In this document: piece after piece, positions 1 to 4,335 of the stretch
Position numbering within the stretch: position 1 is the stretch's first letter
Layout: the number at the start of each line of letters is the position of its first letter
Source: an uncultured Bacilli bacterium
GTDB taxonomy: Bacteria > Bacillota_I > Bacilli_A > RFN20 > CAG-826
DNA length: 6,285 bases
Assembly: GCA_934162685.1 (NCBI GenBank)
Contig: CAKPJO010000091.1
Coordinates: 1-6,285, forward strand
Reading direction: 5' to 3'
Notes under the pieces: generated by a model
Told to the model about the DNA's origin: nothing
What the model saw: only the letters and a program-made list of their open reading frames with translations
Databases searched by the model: none
Translations under genes and position numbers: made by a program

Positions 1-89
1 GTATTCGTCAAATTGAAGCTAAGGCTATTAGAAAATTACGTCACCCAACTAGAGCAAAACGCTTTGGTGATTATCGCGATTCTAAATAA
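1..89 (+). CDS. rpoD: Primary-type sigma-70 factor, C-terminal fragment (cut by window start)
   Basis: Only the last 28 codons and a TAA stop (87-89) are visible; the reading frame begins at base 3 after two bases of a split codon. The peptide starts IRQIEAKAIRKLR, the recognition helix and end of sigma region 4.2, which contacts the -35 element. It continues HPTRAKRFGDYRDSK, which matches the usual extreme C-terminus of the housekeeping sigma factor (B. subtilis SigA reads RKLRHPSRSKRL and then an acidic tail). The family role is promoter recognition by RNA polymerase. Bases 1-41 match 1417-1457 of the downstream sigma gene at 39 of 41 positions, so the two genes are paralogues in tandem. 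I infer that this upstream copy is the primary sigma because it keeps the canonical tail and the second copy does not. The rest of the gene is outside the window. Confidence 0.9.
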   Translation, partial: IRQIEAKAIRKLRHPTRAKRFGDYRDSK

Positions 90-123
90 TATTTTTATCT
101 AAACGATTAGTGTAATATATAGT

Positions 124-194
124 TTAGCTATTATGTTTAATTAGCTAATAATTAAATTTAAGTTATAAAAAATAACTAATATGTTTTTAGCTAA
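124..194. repeat. Three TTAGCTA motifs in the sigma-sigma spacer
   Basis: TTAGCTA occurs at 124-130, and the palindrome TTAGCTAA at 141-148 and 187-194. The first and second copies can also pair as a 7-bp hairpin (124-130 with 142-148) around an 11-base loop. In DNA this AT-rich the motif could recur by chance, but a GC-containing palindrome three times in about 70 bases upstream of a sigma gene is compatible with operator sites or alternative RNA structures. Function unknown. Confidence 0.35.
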
Positions 195-209
195 TTGTTT
201 CAAAATTTA

Positions 210-241
210 GCAAAGATATTCGATAATCTTTGCCTTTTGTT
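210..241 (+). terminator. Intrinsic terminator-like hairpin between the sigma genes
   Basis: The perfect 8-bp stem GCAAAGAT (210-217) / ATCTTTGC (226-233) encloses an 8-base loop and is followed by C, TTTT, G, TT (234-241). It lies 120 bases after the upstream sigma stop and 67 bases before the second sigma start. It most likely ends the upstream rpoD transcript. If the second gene's promoter lies upstream of it, it would instead act as a leader attenuator. The stem has only three G-C pairs, so strength is uncertain. Confidence 0.6.
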
Positions 242-266
242 ATTAAGACTATTCCTAAAATAAGAT
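237..266 (+). promoter_or_regulatory. Possible promoter for the second sigma gene (weak)
   Basis: TTGTTA (237-242, 4 of 6 to TTGACA) lies 18 bases before TAAGAT (261-266, 4 of 6 to TATAAT). This would start transcription near 273 and give a leader of about 36 bases. It overlaps the tail of the terminator-like hairpin. In DNA this AT-rich such matches are frequent, so this is a candidate only. Confidence 0.22.
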
Positions 267-295
267 TAATTTTAAGCAAATAAGTGATAATAAAA

Positions 296-300
296 GGAGA
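296..300 (+). promoter_or_regulatory. Ribosome binding site supporting the GTG start of the second sigma gene
   Basis: GGAGA, preceded by AAAA, lies 8 bases before GTG at 309-311. No ATG occurs in frame nearby, so this site supports the GTG as the true start. Confidence 0.75.
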
Positions 301-308
301 ATTAAATT

Positions 309-1493
309 GTGGTAAATAAGGATGAAACAAAAAAAGAAAATTTAGAAACTTTTGATCAAGTCAAAGAAAGATTATTAAAAAAAGGCCAAGAAGAAGGTAG
401 CCTTGACCAAAAAGAAATATTTGATGCGATTAGTTATTTTGATTTATCTGATAGTGATATTGAAAATTTATTAGAATATTTTGAAGATAATAATATTGAA
501 ATTATCGATCATAGTGATGATATTGATGATGTAATAGATGAAAAAAAAGATCCAGATGATGCTTCAATCATGGATTCTGATTTATTTAATGAAGATGACT
601 ATTTAAACGATAAATGTGATGACTCTGACGAAGAACCATTAAATAACGAACCAGTAAATTCTAATGCGCAAGTTAAAGATATTGTTAATTTATATTTAAA
701 AGACGTCGGAAAAGTAAAATTACTTGGCGATGAAGAACTAGAAGTTGCTAAGCGTTCAGCGGAAGGTGATGAAGAAGCTAAAAATCTTTTAATTACCGCA
801 AATTTAAGACTTGTTGTTAGTATTGCTAAGAATTATGTTGGACGTGGTATGTCTTTAGCGGATTTAATCCAAGAAGGTAATATGGGATTAATGAAAGCTG
901 TTGAAAAATTTGATTATACTAAAGGCTTTAAGTTTTCTACCTATGCAACTTGGTGGATTAGACAAGCGATAGAACGCGCAATCGCGGATAAATCACGTAC
1001 TATTAGAATCCCAGTACATATGGTCGAAACTATTAATAAAATGACAAAAGCGCAACGTCAATTAACTCAAGAACTAGGTCGTGAACCAACTGCAGAAGAA
1101 ATTTCTGAACGTTTGAATGGGTCTTTAACTCCTGAACAAGTTCAAGATAATCTTAATTTTTCTCTTGAACCAGTTTCACTTGAAAAAAGTATTAACGACA
1201 AAGATGATACAAGTTTAGAAGATTTTATCGAAGACAAAGACAACGAAACACCAACAGAATATGCCGATAATCAATCTTTAAAAGATCAATTATATGCTTC
1301 AATGAAAATCTTAAGTGACCGAGAACAAAGAGTATTACGTTTACGTTATGGACTTGATGATAATAAGCCACGTACTTTAGAAGAAGTGGGACGTGAATTT
1401 GGCGTTACGCGTGAACGTATTCGTCAAATTGAAGCTAAAGCAATTAGAAAATTACGTAATTCAGCACGTGCAGAACATTTTAAGGTAAATTAG
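309..1493 (+). CDS. rpoD: RpoD/SigA-type sigma-70 factor, second tandem copy
   Basis: This 394-residue protein carries all regions of a primary sigma factor. Region 1.1 spans about residues 12-66 (LETFDQVKERL), followed by a very acidic linker (21 of residues 67-109 are Asp or Glu). Region 1.2 is at about 121-153, and region 2 at about 158-228 includes NLRLVVSIAKNYVGRGM, DLIQEGNMGLMKAVEKFDY and the -10-binding YATWWIRQAI. Region 3 (TIRIPVHMVETINK) starts near 231, and region 4 is at about 325-384 with the helix-turn-helix TLEEVGREFGVTRERIRQIE. B. subtilis SigA has 371 residues; the excess here is in the N-terminal linker. The start is GTG with a good ribosome site. Because regions 2.4 and 4.2 look intact, promoter specificity should be close to the housekeeping type. 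After region 4.2 the tail becomes NSARAEHFKVN, losing the HPTR...DYRD tail kept by the copy ending at 89. It is probably a group 2-like paralogue, and the TAG stop is built into the trmK ribosome site, so it heads the trmK-nif3 operon. Confidence 0.95.
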   Translation: MVNKDETKKENLETFDQVKERLLKKGQEEGSLDQKEIFDAISYFDLSDSDIENLLEYFEDNNIEIIDHSDDIDDVIDEKKDPDDASIMDSDLFNEDDYLNDKCDDSDEEPLNNEPVNSNAQVKDIVNLYLKDVGKVKLLGDEELEVAKRSAEGDEEAKNLLITANLRLVVSIAKNYVGRGMSLADLIQEGNMGLMKAVEKFDYTKGFKFSTYATWWIRQAIERAIADKSRTIRIPVHMVETINKMTKAQRQLTQELGREPTAEEISERLNGSLTPEQVQDNLNFSLEPVSLEKSINDKDDTSLEDFIEDKDNETPTEYADNQSLKDQLYASMKILSDREQRVLRLRYGLDDNKPRTLEEVGREFGVTRERIRQIEAKAIRKLRNSARAEHFKVN

Positions 1494-1504
1494 GAGTAAA
1501 AATT

Positions 1505-2155
1505 ATGAGTTTATCAAAACGCTTGAATGCTATTTATAATTTAGTAGATCAAGGCTCTTTTTTAGCGGATATTGGCGCTGATCATGGTCAATTAGTTATT
1601 GAATTATATCGTAATAAAAAATGTAATAAACTATTTTGTAATGATAATAAAGTGGGTCCATATACTATTTTAAAATCCAATGTAAGAAAAGTAAGTGAAG
1701 ATATTGAAGTTTCGTTATCTTCTGGAATTGAGGCTTTACCTAATTATGTTAATACTCTAGTTATCGCGGGTATGGGTGGCGATTTAATTATTGATATATT
1801 AAATAAAGATAAAGAAAAATTAATTAATATTTCCACAATGATTTTAGCTCCTAATACTAATGCTAGTTTAGTGCGTAAATATGTTCATGAGCTAGGTTAT
1901 AAAATTACTAATGAAATTGTGATATTTGAAAAACACTATTATCAAATTATTCGTTTTGATAAAGGTGAAGCAAATTATACTAAAAATGATTATTTATTTG
2001 GGCCGATTTTACGCGTTGAAAAAAGTAAAGAATTTTTAAGTATGTTAGATTTTGAAAAATCTAAATTAGAACGCTTATTCAAAGAGAACTTAAACGAAGA
2101 AAAAATAAAAGAAATTGAAGAAAAAATCAAGGAGATTAATAACTATGAAAACTAG
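1505..2155 (+). CDS. trmK: tRNA (adenine(22)-N1)-methyltransferase TrmK
   Basis: This family uses S-adenosylmethionine to methylate N1 of adenine 22 in the D-loop of tRNAs (B. subtilis YqfN/TrmK). The 216-residue protein has the Rossmann-fold SAM motif ADIGADHGQL at residues 21-30. AGMGG at 88-92 is the family signature near the active site, LAPNTN is at 114-119, and a lysine/glutamate-rich C-terminal helical segment runs from about 172 to 213, as expected for the family's coiled-coil domain. The usual length is about 225-240, so this is slightly short but complete. AGGAG at 1492-1496, which includes the TAG stop of the preceding sigma gene, lies 8 bases before the ATG. The end overlaps the nif3 start by 11 bases. 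The association with rpoD upstream and a YqfO homologue downstream is the conserved Bacillota order. Confidence 0.93.
   Translation: MSLSKRLNAIYNLVDQGSFLADIGADHGQLVIELYRNKKCNKLFCNDNKVGPYTILKSNVRKVSEDIEVSLSSGIEALPNYVNTLVIAGMGGDLIIDILNKDKEKLINISTMILAPNTNASLVRKYVHELGYKITNEIVIFEKHYYQIIRFDKGEANYTKNDYLFGPILRVEKSKEFLSMLDFEKSKLERLFKENLNEEKIKEIEEKIKEINNYEN
2129..2134 (+). promoter_or_regulatory. Ribosome binding site that fixes the nif3 start
   Basis: AAGGAG lies 10 bases before ATG at 2145 and sits inside the end of trmK. It falls downstream of the in-frame TTG at 2115, which has no such site, so 2145 is preferred. Confidence 0.8.
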
Positions 2156-2915
2156 GTCCATGCTTATTAAATTATCAAAACAATTTCCGAAAAAAATTGC
2201 TAAAAAGAATCATGATTTTGTGGGATTGATGGTTGGAAAAATGCCTATCGAGGTTAATAAAGTCTTATTATGCCTGGATTTTGATAATCAAATACTTGAC
2301 GAAGCTTTAAAAATAAAACCCGATTTAATTATTACCCACCATCCATTCTTTTTTGGCTCAAAAGCAAAAATATTACGCTTTAATGAACAAAAGCGTTTAA
2401 TTCATGATACTTTAATTAAAAATAATATTGCCTTATATTCCATGCACACTAATTTTGATGAAGGAAAAGGCGGCATGAATGATGCACTTGCTAACCTATT
2501 AGATTTACATGATGTTTATGCCCCTAACTTAGAACCAATGATGCGTATTGGCATGTTAACGAATCCAATGTGTATCGAAGAATTTGCTAAATATGCCAAA
2601 AATAGTCTCAATGTTGATTATGCATTATTAGTAAAAGGAAACGATAACTTAATTCAAAAAGTCGCTGTTATTGGTGGAGGCGGATCTAGAAGACACGAAA
2701 TCGCCCAAAATGAAGGCGCAGATATTTACATTTCAGGAGATGCTCCACATTATGTACGCCGCGACATTATTCTTAATAATTTTAATTATTTAGACGTTCC
2801 TCATGAAGTAGAAAGAGCGTTTATGCCTACTATGAAAGAAATTCTAAAAAAAATGGATTCAAATATGGAAATTGCCATTTTGGATCACGAAGTAATGCCG
2901 AAAGTTATAGATTAA
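2145..2915 (+). CDS. nif3: Nif3-like dinuclear metal-centre protein (YqfO/YbgI family)
   Basis: This is a 256-residue protein from the ATG at 2145. Family members are toroidal hexamers that bind two metal ions per subunit; the biochemical role is unsettled (a GTP cyclohydrolase I type 2 annotation is common but doubtful). The visible metal-ligand motifs are THHP (His65, His66), HTNFDEG (His101, Asp105) and DVPHEVE (His220, Glu223). A glycine-rich IGGGGS lies at 176-181 and SGDAPH at 197-202. Bacillus YqfO is about 370 residues because a separate domain is inserted in the middle. Here the two halves join directly, as in E. coli YbgI (about 247 residues). The start overlaps the last 11 bases of trmK, pointing to translational coupling. 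An upstream in-frame TTG at 2115 was rejected for lack of a ribosome site. The TAA stop lies within the 3' end of the opposing ispH. Confidence 0.92.
   Translation: MKTRSMLIKLSKQFPKKIAKKNHDFVGLMVGKMPIEVNKVLLCLDFDNQILDEALKIKPDLIITHHPFFFGSKAKILRFNEQKRLIHDTLIKNNIALYSMHTNFDEGKGGMNDALANLLDLHDVYAPNLEPMMRIGMLTNPMCIEEFAKYAKNSLNVDYALLVKGNDNLIQKVAVIGGGGSRRHEIAQNEGADIYISGDAPHYVRRDIILNNFNYLDVPHEVERAFMPTMKEILKKMDSNMEIAILDHEVMPKVID
2846..2881 (-). terminator. Possible terminator for ispH, inside nif3 (weak)
   Basis: Read on the minus strand, AAAATGG (2881-2875) can pair with CCATTTT (2856-2850) across an 18-base loop, and the second arm runs on into a tract of eight T (2853-2846). The T tract is good but the stem is AT-rich with only two G-C pairs. 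It sits 24 bases past the ispH stop, within the nif3 coding sequence. Confidence 0.27.
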
Positions 2916-3765
2916 GCAAATAATTTTTTATATTTTCTAAAACAATTATAGGAGTGGAAGCTCCGCCCACAATAGTGGCATATTTAAATTTAGTTAAATC
3001 GCAGTCAGTAATATCATTGACTGTTTTTATTTGCTTAATATGTTTACTTGGATATAAACTTTTAGCTATTTCATATAATTTGCTCGTATTAGACGATAAA
3101 TTAGAGCCTACAACGAATATTAAATCACAATTGGGATTAATAGTTTTTAAAGCACTTTGACGCTCATAAGTGGCATTACAAACAGATTTAGCAAAATGAG
3201 CATTAGGAAAGTGATTAAATATATCTTTCTTTATATTTTCTAATTCTAAAATTGATAATGTAGTTTGGCAAAAAATAGTAGGGGCCTCTCCTTTAATTTT
3301 TTCATAATTTAAACCACTATTTATATCATATAAATTAATTTTAGGTGATATAAGTAAAGTTGATTCAGTTTCTGGATGATTTCTTTTTCCAATGAAAATA
3401 ACGCTTTCATTATTAGCAAGTGCTTTTTTAATCATCATATGATTAGCTTTAACAAAAGGACATGTAGTATCAATGGTGATTAATCCTTTATTTTGCGCTA
3501 AAACGTCAAGTCTAGCGTCATGACCATGGGCTGTAAATATTACAATTCCTTTATCAATTTCATTTATTGCCTCATTTGGACTTTTATTAGTGATAGTTAC
3601 AATATTTAATTGATCTAGTTCTTTAATAACTTCTTCATTATGCACAAGCATCCCTAATACGTAAATAGGAACATCTTTATATTCATTTCTAATACTTTTA
3701 ACTTTGTTAATAGCGCTATTAACACCATGGCAACAACCAGATGGAGATAAAATTTCTACTTTCAT
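2905..3765 (-). CDS. ispH: 4-hydroxy-3-methylbut-2-enyl diphosphate reductase
   Basis: IspH (LytB) is the [4Fe-4S] enzyme that reduces HMBPP to IPP and DMAPP in the last step of the MEP isoprenoid pathway in the cytosol. The 286-residue protein keeps all hallmarks. The three iron-sulfur cysteines are Cys12 (GCCHGV), Cys102 (TTCPFV) and Cys196 (CNATYERQ). Substrate-binding residues are His42 (VHNEEV), His80 (TAHGH), the HPETE segment with catalytic Glu132, CQTTLS at 166-171, the SNLSSN segment near 221-226 and GGAST near 267-271. The second cysteine of GCC (Cys11) replaces the usual Phe. E. coli IspH has 316 residues; the shorter length here seems to come from loops and the C-terminus, not from loss of a motif. 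The gene follows yqfQ on the same strand after 28 bases and converges on nif3 with an 11-base overlap of the two 3' ends. The ribosome site is modest (GGTGA, 4 bases before ATG). Its presence implies isoprenoid synthesis by the MEP route. Confidence 0.97.
   Translation of the reverse strand: MKVEILSPSGCCHGVNSAINKVKSIRNEYKDVPIYVLGMLVHNEEVIKELDQLNIVTITNKSPNEAINEIDKGIVIFTAHGHDARLDVLAQNKGLITIDTTCPFVKANHMMIKKALANNESVIFIGKRNHPETESTLLISPKINLYDINSGLNYEKIKGEAPTIFCQTTLSILELENIKKDIFNHFPNAHFAKSVCNATYERQSALKTINPNCDLIFVVGSNLSSNTSKLYEIAKSLYPSKHIKQIKTVNDITDCDLTKFKYATIVGGASTPIIVLENIKNYLLNL
3001..3028 (+). terminator. Intrinsic terminator for the rpoD-trmK-nif3 operon, embedded in ispH
   Basis: CAGTCAGT (3002-3009) pairs with ATTGACTG (3016-3023) around the 6-base loop AATATC. 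There is one G-U wobble, a further possible G-U pair at 3001/3024, and five T follow (3024-3028). It lies 86 bases after the nif3 stop and reads in the nif3 direction. On the other strand the same bases encode ispH residues near 248-256. No better terminator exists between nif3 and this point. Confidence 0.6.
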
Positions 3766-3780
3766 AAAATCACCATCACT

Positions 3781-3809
3781 AGTATATCATAGATTAGAAA
3801 AATGGTCTA
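3781..3809 (-). promoter_or_regulatory. Extended -10 promoter candidate for ispH
   Basis: On the minus strand TATG-A-TATACT (3791-3781) fits the Gram-positive extended -10 consensus TRTGnTATAAT, with a single mismatch in the -10 hexamer. TAGACC (3809-3804, 4 of 6 to TTGACA) lies 17 bases upstream, inside the end of yqfQ. The predicted start, around 3774-3776, is only about 10 bases from the ispH ATG. It could give ispH expression independent of yqfQ. Confidence 0.45.
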
Positions 3810-4237
3810 TTTGGGGAATTTTGCTCTTTGAATTCGTGTGTTGAATTAGGTTCGGATTTATTCTTTTTTTCATTAGGAGTTATAATTTCAGGATTATCTA
3901 TTATCTCGGTTTCAACTTTTTTATTATTAGTTTTAAATAGTTTAGAAGTAATTCCTTTTGTAATTCCCTTCAAACCACCAAATAAAGGCTTAACTTGTGT
4001 GTATAATGGAATTGCGGTTGCAACTGTGGATATTACTTCTTGCGTACCGTTTAAGAATTTTGAAAACGTTAATTTAGGCATAGATATAGATCTAGATGGT
4101 ACTTTAATCGGCATTTTTGATCTAGGAGTATTAATAGGTTGATTAAACATACGATTATTATTAAATTGATTATTATATGGATTAGTTTGATAAAGACTAT
4201 AATAATTACCGTAATTATCATATTGATTTCTTAACAT
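3794..4237 (-). CDS. yqfQ: YqfQ/VrrA-like low-complexity protein, function unknown
   Basis: This is a 147-residue protein. Residues 1-38 are rich in Asn, Tyr and Gln (NQYDNYGNYYSLYQTNPYNN and onward). Residues 38-58 are basic and Pro/Ser-rich. Residues 58-102 form the only conserved-looking block (FLNGTQEVISTVATAIPLYT, then QVKPLFGGLKGITKGI). Residues 103-147 are a charged, polar tail. The FLxxTQxV...VxPLxxxxKPL pattern recalls the C-terminal block of Bacillus YqfQ (the VrrA protein of B. anthracis), and the gene sits exactly where yqfQ is found in B. subtilis, between ispH and cshB. Family assignment rests on that pattern plus synteny. No signal peptide or clear membrane segment is seen, although 66-80 is fairly hydrophobic. 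The ribosome site GAGGTGAG (4248-4241) is very strong, which supports this strand over the 104-codon frame on the other strand. Disordered ends suggest a scaffold or envelope-linked role, but that is a guess. Confidence 0.75.
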   Translation of the reverse strand: MLRNQYDNYGNYYSLYQTNPYNNQFNNNRMFNQPINTPRSKMPIKVPSRSISMPKLTFSKFLNGTQEVISTVATAIPLYTQVKPLFGGLKGITKGITSKLFKTNNKKVETEIIDNPEIITPNEKKNKSEPNSTHEFKEQNSPNRPFF

Positions 4238-4253
4238 AATCTCACCTCTATAT

Positions 4254-4282
4254 AGAATATGTAAAAAGCCTAAATTTGTTAA
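4254..4282 (-). promoter_or_regulatory. Promoter candidate for yqfQ (and possibly ispH)
   Basis: On the minus strand TTAACA (4282-4277, 5 of 6 to TTGACA) lies 17 bases before TATTCT (4259-4254, 4 of 6 to TATAAT). Transcription would start near 4247-4248, at the edge of the GAGGTGAG ribosome site, giving a leader of only about 10 bases. Confidence 0.4.
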
Positions 4283-4288
4283 TTTAAT

Positions 4289-4316
4289 TTAATAAATTAA
4301 AAAAAATGTGTATAAT
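4289..4316 (+). promoter_or_regulatory. Promoter candidate for cshB-nfo
   Basis: A perfect TATAAT lies at 4311-4316, with TTAATA (4289-4294, 4 of 6 to TTGACA) 16 bases upstream. The start would fall near 4321-4323, right at the GGGAG ribosome site. This would leave the ATG at 4306 outside the message and favours the start at 4336. It is divergent from the yqfQ promoter; the -35 elements lie 6 bases apart. Confidence 0.45.
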
Positions 4317-4322
4317 TAACAA

Positions 4323-4327
4323 GGGAG
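4323..4327 (+). promoter_or_regulatory. Ribosome binding site that fixes the cshB start
   Basis: GGGAG lies 8 bases before ATG at 4336. The in-frame ATG at 4306 has only A-rich sequence ahead of it and adds ten residues not typical of the family. Confidence 0.8.
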
Positions 4328-4335
4328 TTGATATT

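Larger units (their letters stand above)
90..308. other. Intergenic spacer between the two sigma genes
   Basis: This 219-base, very AT-rich spacer has no credible gene: the ATG codons at 133 and 181 run into stops within a few codons. It holds three copies of TTAGCTA (124-130, 141-147, 187-193), the last two as the full palindrome TTAGCTAA. It also holds a terminator-like hairpin at 210-241 and the ribosome binding site of the second sigma gene at 296-300. A weak AT-rich inverted repeat, AGTTAT/ATAACT, lies at 161-177. Any promoter for the second sigma gene must lie here unless the gene is read through from upstream. Confidence 0.8.

Noticed and set aside
161..177. Inverted repeat AGTTAT/ATAACT with an A5 loop
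   Set aside because: The stem has one G-C pair and no T tract follows, so it is too weak to call a terminator or regulator.
2115..2144. Upstream in-frame TTG start that would extend nif3 by 10 residues
   Set aside because: It has no ribosome site, lies deeper in trmK, and AAGGAG at 2129-2134 is placed for the ATG at 2145.
2954..3160. Open frame of 68 codons on the plus strand inside ispH
   Set aside because: It is a shadow of the conserved ispH frame with no family resemblance; the bases at 3001-3028 are better explained as a terminator hairpin.
3828..4142. Open frame of 104 codons on the plus strand with hydrophobic stretches
   Set aside because: It is antisense to yqfQ, starts with TTG without a good ribosome site, and yqfQ has a strong ribosome site and syntenic support.
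4306..4335. Upstream in-frame ATG that would extend cshB by 10 residues
   Set aside because: There is no ribosome site before it, it overlaps the TATAAT at 4311-4316, and the family begins with a short FxxF lead-in that fits the ATG at 4336.
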